From Lactobacillus xylocopicola (lineage in GTDB: Bacteria; Bacillota; Bacilli; Lactobacillales; Lactobacillaceae), in assembly GCF_033096005.1 (NCBI RefSeq), contig NZ_AP026803.1, forward strand, positions 292,501 through 356,500: 64,000 nt of DNA. Reading direction: 5' to 3'. The notes below the pieces were generated by a model. It did not search any database, was not told where the DNA came from, and was given only the letters and a program-made list of their open reading frames with translations. A program made the position numbers and the translations under genes. The first letter of the stretch is position 1, and each line of letters opens with the position of its first letter. Below, in pieces: positions 17,825 to 25,538 of the stretch.

Positions 17825-17862
17825 AAAGCCTGTCATTTCAAGTTTGAGTTGACAGGCTTTTT
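17825..17862 (+). terminator. Terminator of the zinc-ribbon operon
   Basis: AAAGCCTGTCA pairs with TGACAGGCTTT around TTTCAAGTTTGAGT, then Ts. Confidence 0.92.
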
Positions 17863-17984
17863 CTTGTGGGCAGTTATTGGTAACTTTAGATGAGCTAGGC
17901 AGCCAAGTTAAAACTACTTTAGTGGTTGATTATTTTAAGTAAAAATATTAATATTTTAGCCAAATGAAAAAATGGGGTTTTTTG

Positions 17985-18857
17985 ATGCACCAAGAAAGCT
18001 ACGGACCAAAATTTCGTCAAATCAGAAGGCAAAAGGGCTTAAGCATAGTTGAAGCAGCTGCAGGGATAGTCTCTAAATCAGGACTTGCACGTTGGGAAAC
18101 TGGTAAAGGAAGTTTATCCTTTGAGCAGGTCTTAAGTTTGCTGGTGGAAAATAATATTCAACCGATCGAATTTATCCAGAAAAATATTTTTCCAGATTTA
18201 GATACAATCGTTCAAACCGTTAACCAAGCTCACGATAGCAATGAAGTAGCCATCCTAAAGGAACATGCTGTTAAAGCAGTCGCAAATTATCAGCTGGATC
18301 CCCAAGATAAGGCTAATTTATTTAAAGCTGCAATAGCCTGCAATTATTATCAAGACTTGACTGCAGAAAATTTGTTTCCCAAGATAGCGCAACTTAAGTT
18401 AAAATTGTATTTTTCAAAAATAGTTGCAGAGAATAACTATTGGGGTTTTGAAAGTATTTTTTTCTTCGTAAATACGGCCTTATTGTTTGAACCTGCTGAT
18501 GTAAGTTCTTACGCTGAAGACTTGATCTTGTTTATTAAAGACGAAAATCTCTCTGCTAACGACTGGTATCCCTATATTATAAATGGTTTGCTCAATCTGG
18601 TATTTGCTTTAATAAAGAAGGATCCGAAACCAGCGCATAAATTGCTGTCAACAATAAGTAAGTTGAAGAATATAGACTATTATTCGCTGGCAAAGATTAG
18701 GATTAAGTTCATGCACTGCTTGCTGAATTATATTGACGATAAAAACGAGACACAAGTCCAAAAAATATTCGCTGATTTGGATTTTTTTGGTATGCAGCCA
18801 TTGAACAAGCAGTTCCAACGGGCTTTTTCACAGATAAAAAGTATTTATGAAGATTAA
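17985..18857 (+). CDS. Rgg/GadR/MutR family regulator
   Basis: The 290-residue protein has an N-terminal Xre-type helix-turn-helix (YGPKFRQIRRQKGLSIVEAA, then GIVSKSGLARWETGKGSLSFEQV, about 5-60). A C-terminal all-helical repeat domain of the Rgg type follows, which in characterised members binds short secreted peptides. ATG 17985 is preferred because family members start just before the QESYG region, but an ATG at 17964 is also possible; neither has a strong ribosome site. It lies 117 bases upstream of the secreted-protein/ABC cassette in the same direction and probably controls it. No clear short pheromone gene was found. Confidence 0.85.
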   Translation: MHQESYGPKFRQIRRQKGLSIVEAAAGIVSKSGLARWETGKGSLSFEQVLSLLVENNIQPIEFIQKNIFPDLDTIVQTVNQAHDSNEVAILKEHAVKAVANYQLDPQDKANLFKAAIACNYYQDLTAENLFPKIAQLKLKLYFSKIVAENNYWGFESIFFFVNTALLFEPADVSSYAEDLILFIKDENLSANDWYPYIINGLLNLVFALIKKDPKPAHKLLSTISKLKNIDYYSLAKIRIKFMHCLLNYIDDKNETQVQKIFADLDFFGMQPLNKQFQRAFSQIKSIYED

Positions 18858-18974
18858 TTGCTATATTAATCAAAAATAGCTTCCCAAAACTGGGAAAAAC
18901 CAAAATTGGCTTTATTTTTTGTGCTATATTTATAAAGTTGTTTATTTAAGATATTTATTTTTGGAGGAATTAAA

Positions 18975-19403
18975 TTGTCATTTTTTAAAAAACATGTTTG
19001 GGGTAAAAGTATGATTGCTGCAACAACTGTATTGGCATTGGGCAGTGCGTCAGTTGTGGGTGCAGCTAAGAAAAGCAAGGGTACGTGGACGGTTACACCT
19101 GAGTCTGTCGCTGCTCATGGGACATGGAGTTCATATGGCTCCGGCAACGTTAAAAAAACCAATTCTAATGACGCATCATTTAATGGTGATGTCGTTCCAA
19201 ATTGGACAGGTTACAATGTAAGACTAATTAATAGTAAGGCTTCACCTCGATCTTCTTTTACCAAATTAAAAAAGAATAAAACCACCTATGCTGGAGAAAA
19301 CACAGGTAAAAAGCGCTACATTTATTATGCGGATGTCCGTTCCAAACGTATAGAACCTAATAAAAGTAGAGTGAAATTGCATTTTAGTTCAGACCACAAG
19401 TAG
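18975..19403 (+). CDS. Secreted cysteine-free small protein, bacteriocin-like candidate
   Basis: The 142-residue product starts at TTG 18975, 7 bases after GGAGG. A Sec signal peptide (about 1-31: MSFFKKHVWGKS, hydrophobic core, cleavage near VVGAA) precedes a mature region of about 110 residues that is basic, lacks Cys and is rich in Ser, Lys, Asn and Tyr (GTWTVTPESVAAHGTWSSYG at the start, KKRYIYYADVRSKR later). The layout with membrane proteins and an ABC ATPase recalls lactococcin-972-type operons, but I see no convincing sequence match. It could be a bacteriocin, a signal or a surface factor. Confidence 0.7.
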   Translation: MSFFKKHVWGKSMIAATTVLALGSASVVGAAKKSKGTWTVTPESVAAHGTWSSYGSGNVKKTNSNDASFNGDVVPNWTGYNVRLINSKASPRSSFTKLKKNKTTYAGENTGKKRYIYYADVRSKRIEPNKSRVKLHFSSDHK

Positions 19404-19448
19404 TTTTTAATTTATCATCTGTGTTAAGAGAGCCGAGGTTAAAAATTA

Positions 19449-20264
19449 ATGCCAAAAAGAACTAAAAAAATCACGATCATTGCACTGGTATTGTACGCAT
19501 TATTAATAACGTGGCACGTGTTTGCGGCTATAAAAAATGATGTAAAGCCACAAGGCACCGGTTTGGAATCAGCTTTGTATCTTTTTTTGAGTGTGCAACC
19601 TGGTGGCTTCCATGAAAGTGTTATTGTGGATCTTACTGAGATGGCGTTAATGTCGTCCGCAGGTGCGGGTTTTTATCTTTATCTAAAAAATAATAATACG
19701 TTTAGTAATGTCCAGCAAAGAATAAATTACTTTGGTTTTTTTAAGCAGGGAATCAAGCACACTTTTTTAGGAGCTGTGAGTCTATCCCTATTAACTAATC
19801 TGTACGAACTGATTTTGATTAATTGGTTTTACTACCCCTTTGTATATAAGGTAAAGAGTGCTTTCTTGAGCAATTCTGGTAACACATATTTTTCATCTAA
19901 TAGCTTAGTATATATAATTTCTTATATTGCTCTAGCTGCGATCGGCTGGGGAATCTTTGCCCTTCTGGTTTTTGGGATAGGTCTCTTTGTAAAAAAGAAC
20001 GCGCTGATTTTAACAATTGGTCCGATTACTGGTCTACTTTTGATTATTCTGCCAATACTTGGTAGTAAAGGTAGCAAAGCCTTGCAAGTTCTTTCAATTT
20101 CCAGCTTTTTCTATACATTGATTTCACCAGGACAAGAGAACTCTTCGGTCCAATATCAACCTATAAATAGTATTTTAGCTTATATGCTTGCTGTTGTTAT
20201 CTACTTATTGATTGCACTAGTACTGATTAAGCTGTGGCAAAAACAACAGGTGAATAAGGGGTAA
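19449..20264 (+). CDS. Polytopic membrane protein, probable ABC-2-like permease subunit
   Basis: A 271-residue protein with about six hydrophobic helices (near 8-28, 62-80, 100-125, 148-180, 190-210, 245-262). No catalytic motif is visible. It follows the secreted-protein gene and precedes a second membrane protein and an ABC ATPase, with only 3 bases to the next gene. The likely role is one half of an export or self-protection transporter. No specific family is recognised. Confidence 0.72.
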   Translation: MPKRTKKITIIALVLYALLITWHVFAAIKNDVKPQGTGLESALYLFLSVQPGGFHESVIVDLTEMALMSSAGAGFYLYLKNNNTFSNVQQRINYFGFFKQGIKHTFLGAVSLSLLTNLYELILINWFYYPFVYKVKSAFLSNSGNTYFSSNSLVYIISYIALAAIGWGIFALLVFGIGLFVKKNALILTIGPITGLLLIILPILGSKGSKALQVLSISSFFYTLISPGQENSSVQYQPINSILAYMLAVVIYLLIALVLIKLWQKQQVNKG

Positions 20265-20267
20265 GTA

Positions 20268-20852
20268 ATGCGAGTTAAACGAACAAGCTTCCGTCTGATA
20301 TTAATCGGACTTTTAATCATTGCACTCGGTTTATGGGGTGGTTTTTATACTATAACGAATAATGATGTTAAAGATATGGAAGTAGTTAATGCCTATATTA
20401 ACCGCAGTCTTGTTCCATTGTACCTTCAGCCTATAGTTTTAGTATTGTTGTACAGCCAAATACTACCTTTTCGGCGTATTCGATTGTTTGTCGGGGTTCG
20501 CCGGCAAACGGAACAAATGGTCATGAAGCTAATGGGATTGGCAATAGTATATTGTTGCATATTTGTAGTTGGCTTGTGTGTACCGTATTTATTAACTGGT
20601 TGGCCCTTGTTCAGAAATGGTAGCCCAATAGTTGGATCAGGCATAATTCTACTACACATCGGAGTATTTTTATTTTTGGCTTGGCTATTAGTAGGAGCTT
20701 ATAATATTCCACATCCATATCTTTTGTTATTTGCGGTGATTATTTTGAGCTTACTGTATAATTTCTATGTCGAAGAAAAGTTGTTAATATTTTATAGTCC
20801 ATTATATGATCCTTTATATCGGGCAATACATAAAATTTATGGCGGATACTAA
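20268..20852 (+). CDS. Small polytopic membrane protein of the ABC cassette
   Basis: The 194-residue protein has about five transmembrane helices (near 9-28, 45-62, 82-105, 118-145, 148-165) and a basic cytoplasmic loop (FRRIRLFVGVRRQTEQ) after the second helix. It starts 3 bases after the upstream stop, so translation is probably coupled, and lies 11 bases before the ATPase gene. It is best read as the second membrane half of the transporter. I recognise no named family. Confidence 0.7.
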   Translation: MRVKRTSFRLILIGLLIIALGLWGGFYTITNNDVKDMEVVNAYINRSLVPLYLQPIVLVLLYSQILPFRRIRLFVGVRRQTEQMVMKLMGLAIVYCCIFVVGLCVPYLLTGWPLFRNGSPIVGSGIILLHIGVFLFLAWLLVGAYNIPHPYLLLFAVIILSLLYNFYVEEKLLIFYSPLYDPLYRAIHKIYGGY

Positions 20853-20863
20853 GGAGGTATGTT

Positions 20864-21463
20864 ATGTTAAAAATCACAGACTTAAAAAAATCATTTGGGC
20901 GTAAAGAGGTATTACAAGGGGTTTCTTTGACCGCAGAACCCGGTGAATTAATTCACATTTCTGGTATTAATGGCTCGGGAAAATCGACTATTTTTAAAAT
21001 TATTACAGGTCTATTGAAGGCAGATAGCGGTGAAGTGATTAGCGGTAACGAAGATATCGTTGGCGCTTTAATTGAAAATCCCGGTTTTTTGGAATATGAA
21101 TCGGCGATGACTAATTTGCGTTTCTTGGGTGATCTCAAACACCGTTTTGATGAGGAGAAGACTAAAGATTTGCTCCAGCATTTTGACCTTGATCCTGATG
21201 ATACTCAGGCAATCGCAAAGTATTCTGTGGGAATGCGGCAAAAAGTTGGTATTATTCAAGCCGTAATGGAAGATCAAAATATTATTTTGTTGGATGAACC
21301 AACACGGGGAATCGATCAAGAGAGTATCAAACAGTTTGCTGTTTTGTTAAATAACTTGAAGCGAGAAAATAAAACGGTAATAGTAGCTAGTCATGATCAA
21401 ATCGACGAGATCAATTATGATCAACGTTTGCAATTGATAAACGGCACTCTTAGTGATGAATAG
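20864..21463 (+). CDS. ABC transporter ATP-binding protein
   Basis: The 199-residue ATPase has Walker A GINGSGKST (34-42), Q-loop region near 71-75, signature YSVGMRQ (120-126), Walker B ILLDEP (141-146) and the H-loop His177. The degenerate signature (SVGM instead of SGGQ) is typical of the BcrA/LanF/CcmA-like group that drives peptide or antibiotic efflux and self-immunity. It lacks the long C-terminal extension of drug-resistance ATPases. The start follows AAGGAGG. It is last in the Rgg-linked cassette. Confidence 0.92.
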   Translation: MLKITDLKKSFGRKEVLQGVSLTAEPGELIHISGINGSGKSTIFKIITGLLKADSGEVISGNEDIVGALIENPGFLEYESAMTNLRFLGDLKHRFDEEKTKDLLQHFDLDPDDTQAIAKYSVGMRQKVGIIQAVMEDQNIILLDEPTRGIDQESIKQFAVLLNNLKRENKTVIVASHDQIDEINYDQRLQLINGTLSDE

Positions 21464-21603
21464 ACTGTAAAAGCCGGAGTGTAATTCATTTTTTGTTGGC
21501 GCAAATTACCGGTAAAGCGGGTATTATTGAAATATTTTTTTGATAAAGTATTTTAAAAATATTAGAAAATACTTGCATTAAGCTGACGATGATATTATAG
21601 TTG

Positions 21604-21615
21604 CCCTAATTAGGG
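21604..21615 (+). promoter_or_regulatory. Palindrome overlapping a ribosome site
   Basis: The perfect 12-base palindrome CCCTAATTAGGG shares its last bases with the GGGAGG ribosome site of the gene at 21626. It could hide the site by pairing, or bind a dimeric repressor. Confidence 0.35.
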
Positions 21616-21625
21616 AGGTCTTAAT

Positions 21626-21979
21626 ATGAATTCGTCTAACCAGCAAATAACCAAGGGCTTATTTGAAAAATACCAAGAAAAACAGAATAAAGTTTTTGGA
21701 CAAAAGATTTTTCCGTTGAGTGCAACCTACATCTTTTCGCTAAAAAATGGGCTGACGCTTAATGTAACAGAATACCCGGAATTAAAGCAACTAGGTTACT
21801 GGATACAGCCAGCTGATCAAATCAATCTACGAGTTTGGTCACATCTGAGCCAACCAGCTTTGGCTCAAAAATTTAGTGAAATCACGGGGATTAAAAGTGA
21901 GCAATATTATCTTGGTGCAGTTTCAGGGGTGCAGGATTTGTGGTCAGCTAACAGTGCCGCTGGTAATGATTTAAGCTAA
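21626..21979 (+). CDS. Hypothetical protein
   Basis: This 117-residue soluble protein has no signal peptide, membrane helix or motif that I recognise. An N-terminal helix (KGLFEKYQEKQNKVFGQ) is followed by beta-rich sequence (ATYIFSLKNGLTLNVTEYPE, then INLRVWSHLSQPALAQKF). The ATG follows GGGAGG, and codon use looks like that of its neighbours, so it is probably real. It lies alone between the ABC cassette and the phnD-like gene, with a promoter-like TTGCAT near 21572. Confidence 0.6.
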   Translation: MNSSNQQITKGLFEKYQEKQNKVFGQKIFPLSATYIFSLKNGLTLNVTEYPELKQLGYWIQPADQINLRVWSHLSQPALAQKFSEITGIKSEQYYLGAVSGVQDLWSANSAAGNDLS

Positions 21980-22114
21980 GAAATTAAAATAACAAATACT
22001 TCAGTACGACTGAAAAAGAAGTCTATTAGTATAAAGCAAAAAGTAGCTTCCATAATTAGCAACTATGTGTTATTATTTATTAGATTATTTGGGCGAAGAA
22101 AGGAAGGCGCTACA

Positions 22115-22255
22115 ATGAGCAATGAAATTATTGGTTCAAGTGCTATGTTGAGCATGGTAGCGGCTGCTTTTTATCACTTCAAAAAATCGCTTAATGTTTT
22201 AATGATTGCAGTTAATAGAAGACTTAATGTTTATCACTTTTGTGATAAATGTTAA
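22115..22255 (+). CDS. Possible 46-residue peptide overlapping a terminator
   Basis: The ATG at 22115 follows AGGAAGG by 7 bases and encodes a peptide with two short hydrophobic stretches (SSAMLSMVAAAFYHF and LNVLMIAVN). Its 3' third forms the 5' arm of the 22219-22265 hairpin, and its stop lies in the 3' arm. It may be a leader peptide for the downstream lipoprotein gene, a small membrane peptide or a chance frame. Low confidence. Confidence 0.3.
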   Translation: MSNEIIGSSAMLSMVAAAFYHFKKSLNVLMIAVNRRLNVYHFCDKC

Positions 22256-22265
22256 GTCTTTTTTA
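22219..22265 (+). terminator. Strong terminator/attenuator upstream of the phnD-like gene
   Basis: A 19-bp stem (AAGACTTAATGTTTATCAC with GTGATAAATGTTAAGTCTT, two G-T pairs) around TTTT is followed by a T-run. It stands 35 bases before the ATG at 22301, with no promoter visible in between, so it may attenuate that gene. Confidence 0.88.
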
Positions 22266-22300
22266 TTGCTCACATAATTTGTCGGGCTAGGAGGATTAAG

Positions 22301-23227
22301 ATGCCGAAGTTCAAGAAAATTTTAGTTGGAACCATTGCGGTGCTGGGCACAGTGTTACTTGCCGGCTGCTCAAATTCCGGTAAAAAACAGGGTGAAAGCG
22401 ATACCCCTACGTCGCTGAATGTGCAATTTGTCCCTAGTGTAGCTGCCGATAAAATGGAAGCGCGCGCTAAACCGCTAGAGAAAATGCTATCAAAACGTCT
22501 GGGAATTCCCGTTCACGTTACAGTTTCGACTGATAACAATGCAGTAATCGAAGCGATGAAATCAAAAAAGGTTGACGTTGGCTTCTTGCCAGCAGATGCT
22601 TATGTCCAAGCCCACAAGCAAAATGCCGCTGACGTTTTGCTCCAATCTGAGCGTTACGGCTTGAAAGCACCAAGTGGCACCTGGACCAAGGAACTCGTTC
22701 ATACTTTGCGGTCGGAAATTTTAGTCAGCAAGGGATCACCAATTAAGAGTTGGAAGGACTTGAAAGGAAAGTCAATTTCCATTCAAAGTCCGACGTCAAC
22801 TAGTGGTTATATTTTTCCAATTGCTGAGTTAAAACAAAAGGGACTGGATGTTAAACGTAGCTGCAAACTTGTTACCGTTACTGGACATGATCAAGGTGTA
22901 CTCAATGTTTTGAATAAGGACACTGATGCAGCCTTCGTTTTTGAAGATGCGCGTAACAATGTCTTGCGTGACAACCCCAAGATTAAGTCCCAAGTTGTGC
23001 CAATTTATTATACACGTCCTATTCCTAATGACACTATTTCGGTTCTACCTAGTATGTCCAAAGCCTTCAAAGAAAAACTTGCCCGGGCTTTCATTGCCAT
23101 CGGCAAGTCAAAAGAGGGTAAGAAAGTAATCGAGAGCGTTTATGACCAGGAAGGCTATATTAGAGCTAAAGATAGCGACTATGATATTGTTCGCAAATAT
23201 CAAAAGATCGCCGAAACGGTTAAATAA
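22301..23227 (+). CDS. PhnD-type phosphonate/phosphite/phosphate ABC substrate-binding lipoprotein (orphan)
   Basis: The 308-residue lipoprotein has a type II signal peptide with lipobox LLAGCS (Cys23). The mature periplasmic-binding-like fold shows the PhnD family features: SLNVQFVPSVAADKMEARAKPLEKMLSKRLG, GFLPADAYV, the SPTSTSGY motif and DAAFVFEDAR. It would capture an oxyanion or phosphonate outside the membrane. No phnC ATPase or phnE permease lies next to it, which is unusual, so it must use components encoded elsewhere or have another job. ATG follows AGGAGG. Confidence 0.88.
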   Translation: MPKFKKILVGTIAVLGTVLLAGCSNSGKKQGESDTPTSLNVQFVPSVAADKMEARAKPLEKMLSKRLGIPVHVTVSTDNNAVIEAMKSKKVDVGFLPADAYVQAHKQNAADVLLQSERYGLKAPSGTWTKELVHTLRSEILVSKGSPIKSWKDLKGKSISIQSPTSTSGYIFPIAELKQKGLDVKRSCKLVTVTGHDQGVLNVLNKDTDAAFVFEDARNNVLRDNPKIKSQVVPIYYTRPIPNDTISVLPSMSKAFKEKLARAFIAIGKSKEGKKVIESVYDQEGYIRAKDSDYDIVRKYQKIAETVK

Positions 23228-23254
23228 TATTGGTTAAGATAAATTGTTAATGGG

Positions 23255-23294
23255 AAGCACACTATTTGTAGAAGCAAAATAATGTGCTTTTTGT
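23255..23294 (+). terminator. Terminator after the phnD-like gene
   Basis: AAGCACACTATTT pairs with AAATAATGTGCTT with one mismatch, followed by TTT. Confidence 0.8.
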
Positions 23295-23436
23295 TGTTTA
23301 CATTACACGAAAAAGACTAAATGTGTTTCTCTGTATTTGGTAAAAGCATAAAAAATGGTTTAATAAGCTTAAGCATATAGGTAGAAAGTGTAGCAAGTAA
23401 ACTAAACCTTTTGGCATTATTGAACATATTCAAACA

Positions 23437-23464
23437 TTGACAAACACAAAAGAACATTTATACT
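23437..23464 (+). promoter_or_regulatory. Promoter and possible LacR repeats upstream of lacR-lacAB
   Basis: TTGACA (23437-23442), a 16-base spacer and TATACT (23459-23464). The repeated elements CAAACA (23431 and 23441) and GAACAT (23422 and 23452) overlap it and could be direct-repeat sites for the DeoR-family protein encoded next. Confidence 0.55.
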
Positions 23465-23508
23465 AAATAATGAAGTTAGTTGCTAATCTAGTTTAAAAGT
23501 AGGTAACC

Positions 23509-24264
23509 ATGCTAAAAAGTGAAAGACTTAAGACGATTTTACAGATTGTAAATACGCAAAAATTTGTAACTGTAGATGAACTGGCGCAAACGCTAAAGGT
23601 TTCTGATATGACCATAAGACGGGACCTTAATGAACTGCATCGGGCAAGCAAAATTTTGCGCGTTCATGGTGGGGCCCAACTCTTATCCGATCAAACTCGC
23701 ATCGAAAAGAGCTACAAGCAAAAGCGTGAAATCCATAGTAAAGAAAAATTGGAAGTGGCTAAGCGCGCCTGCAACCTGATTCATGAAAATGATTCAATCT
23801 ACGTGGGGCCTGGAACGACTTTAGAGTTAATGGTTGCCAACCTTAAAGTTAAGCATCTGCGAATTGTGACCAACTCGCTACCGGTTTTTGAAGTTGCCAA
23901 AAATAGTGCTCAAGACTATGACCTAATTATGATTGGTGGCTCTTACAGGAGAATCAGCGGTGCCTTTTTGGGGGCGCTGGCAAATAGTGAATTGGCAACA
24001 ATGTCATTTTCAGCCGGCTTTGTGGGGGTCAATGGTATTAAAGATGCTTCTATGACGACAGCTAACTTGGAGGAGGGCCAGACCGAAGGAATTGGATTAG
24101 ATCATTCACAAATTAAGTTTGTGGTTGCGGATTATTCCAAGCTGGATCACAGCGACTTTCATCATTTTTATGATTTGCATAAGGTTGATGGACTAGTTAC
24201 TAACCGCGGAATTGAGCCTGAACTAGAAAAACATTACAGTCAGTATACGACTGTCTATAAATAG
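23509..24264 (+). CDS. lacR: DeoR/GlpR family sugar regulator (LacR-like)
   Basis: The 251-residue repressor has an N-terminal DeoR helix-turn-helix ([26 protein letters not shown], about 18-45) and a C-terminal sugar-phosphate-sensing domain ([15 protein letters not shown], then the [13 protein letters not shown] stretch). Direct linkage to lacA and lacB identifies it as the likely repressor of the tagatose-6-P pathway, with tagatose-6-P as known inducer in lactococcal LacR. ATG 23509 follows the weak site AAAGTAGG. The symbol is assigned by context. Confidence 0.88.
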   Translation: MLKSERLKTILQIVNTQKFVTVDELAQTLKVSDMTIRRDLNELHRASKILRVHGGAQLLSDQTRIEKSYKQKREIHSKEKLEVAKRACNLIHENDSIYVGPGTTLELMVANLKVKHLRIVTNSLPVFEVAKNSAQDYDLIMIGGSYRRISGAFLGALANSELATMSFSAGFVGVNGIKDASMTTANLEEGQTEGIGLDHSQIKFVVADYSKLDHSDFHHFYDLHKVDGLVTNRGIEPELEKHYSQYTTVYK

Positions 24265-24287
24265 TTTTACGGAGAGGAGTTTCAACT

Positions 24288-24716
24288 ATGAAGGTTGTCA
24301 TTGGCAGCGATAAGGCGGGTTTTGCCTTGAAAGAAAAAGTTAAAAAATACTTGAAAGATCATCAATATGAGGTTCTAGATGTGACCGAGGAAGCAGCGGC
24401 AGACTTTGTCGACTCAAGCTTAAAGGTAACTCGTGAAGTATTAGACAACGGTATTAAAAAGGCCGTGATGTTCGATGAATATGGCGTGGGTTCTGCGATG
24501 GCTTCAAACAAGGTCAAAGGAATGGTTACGGCTAATGTTAATGAAGAACGAACCGCTCACATGACCGCGATGCACAATGGTGCTAAGGCGATTGCACTTG
24601 GTAGTGGAATTGTTGGCGAAAAGTTAGCGTATTCAATTGTTCAGCATTATTTAGATACAAATTATGCTGGTGGTCGCCACCAAATTCGCCTAAACATGTT
24701 AGAAGAAATGATTTAA
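24288..24716 (+). CDS. lacA: Galactose-6-phosphate isomerase subunit LacA
   Basis: This 142-residue RpiB/LacAB-fold protein forms a hetero-oligomer with LacB that converts D-galactose-6-P to D-tagatose-6-P. The start [22 protein letters not shown] is typical of LacA, as are the [16 protein letters not shown] and [14 protein letters not shown] segments. Like other LacA subunits it lacks the RpiB catalytic Cys, which LacB supplies. It lies 12 bases before lacB and 23 bases after the DeoR gene. No lactose PTS (lacFE) or phospho-beta-galactosidase is nearby. Confidence 0.95.
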   Translation: MKVVIGSDKAGFALKEKVKKYLKDHQYEVLDVTEEAAADFVDSSLKVTREVLDNGIKKAVMFDEYGVGSAMASNKVKGMVTANVNEERTAHMTAMHNGAKAIALGSGIVGEKLAYSIVQHYLDTNYAGGRHQIRLNMLEEMI

Positions 24717-24728
24717 GGAGGTTTGAAA

Positions 24729-25304
24729 ATGTTAGATCATGATAGACCACAGCCAGAATTTGTTGATGCCAAGATTGACCAGCACATGATTATTGCCTTG
24801 GGTAATGATCACATTGTAACTGCAGTAAAAATGGCTCTTTCTGACCATTTAAAAGATGAAGGTTACCGTGTGATTGATGAAGGTACGCATGATAACTCAA
24901 GAACACATTATCCAATTTATGGTAAACGTGTGGCTGAAGACGTTGCTGATGGTCGGGCGGATTTAGGTATCGTTCTTTGCGGCACTGGGATTGGCATTTC
25001 AACGGCGGCTGATAAAAACGAAGGTATTCGTGCTGCCATGGTAGGAGATGCTACTCAAGCAGCATATGCGCGGCGAGAATTAAATGCCAATGTTTTGGGT
25101 TTTGGCGGTATTGTTTTAGGACGTGACTTCATTTTTGATATTGTGGATTCATTTTTGAATGCAGAGTATCACCCGACTAGCCGTAATCGGTCCTTAATTA
25201 CTAAGATTGATGGTATTGCTAAGCCCAACCCAAATCAAAAAGATAACGCTCACTTCTTTGATGAGGAAAATAAGAAGTGGGCCGCAGGCGTATATCACGA
25301 CTAA
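24729..25304 (+). CDS. lacB: Galactose-6-phosphate isomerase subunit LacB
   Basis: The 191-residue partner of LacA carries catalytic-type sequence [24 protein letters not shown], with the active-site Cys, and [19 protein letters not shown] at the N-terminus. The C-terminal extension ([23 protein letters not shown]) is characteristic of LacB. ATG 24729 lies 6 bases after AAGGAGGT; an in-frame TTG at 24723 is inside the ribosome site. A terminator follows at 25338. Confidence 0.95.
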   Translation: MLDHDRPQPEFVDAKIDQHMIIALGNDHIVTAVKMALSDHLKDEGYRVIDEGTHDNSRTHYPIYGKRVAEDVADGRADLGIVLCGTGIGISTAADKNEGIRAAMVGDATQAAYARRELNANVLGFGGIVLGRDFIFDIVDSFLNAEYHPTSRNRSLITKIDGIAKPNPNQKDNAHFFDEENKKWAAGVYHD

Positions 25305-25337
25305 AAAATAAAGCAAAAATAAAATTTAATCGCACAA

Positions 25338-25368
25338 GGAGCCATGAAGTTGATCACGGCTCTTTTAT
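25338..25368 (+). terminator. Terminator after lacB
   Basis: GGAGCCATGA pairs with TCACGGCTC (one G-T/C mismatch region), followed by TTTT. Confidence 0.75.
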
Positions 25369-25469
25369 TTATATTAATCGAATGAATATCGTCTATCAGA
25401 CCAAACGACTAAGGGAGATAATTATGTGCCATAAATAGTGAAAGAAGTACAAAAAAAGTTTGAATCAAA

Positions 25470-25516
25470 TTGCAATTAACCGCTTTCTTTGCTACACTCA
25501 TAAGTGGTATCAACCA
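25470..25516 (+). promoter_or_regulatory. Promoter, cre-like site and GntR operator of the aga regulator gene
   Basis: TTGCAA (25470-25475), a 17-base spacer and TACACT (25493-25498) form a promoter. A cre-like sequence on the minus strand (GAAAGCGGTTAA, 25476-25487) falls in the spacer. The inverted repeat TGGT-ATCA-ACCA (25505-25516) at the transcript start has the form of NagR/YvoA-type GntR sites, fitting autoregulation. Confidence 0.6.
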
Positions 25517-25538
25517 GTTATAAAAAGGAGGTGGGTCA

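Noticed and set aside
18975..19403. Assignment as lactococcin 972
   Set aside because: The operon layout is similar, but the mature sequence does not show the family's repeated motif or aromatic C-terminus, and the membrane proteins differ from the usual large permease.
22115..22255. Type I toxin (holin-like) peptide with antisense RNA
   Set aside because: Hydrophobic stretches are short, there is no visible convergent antisense promoter, and the frame ends inside a terminator.
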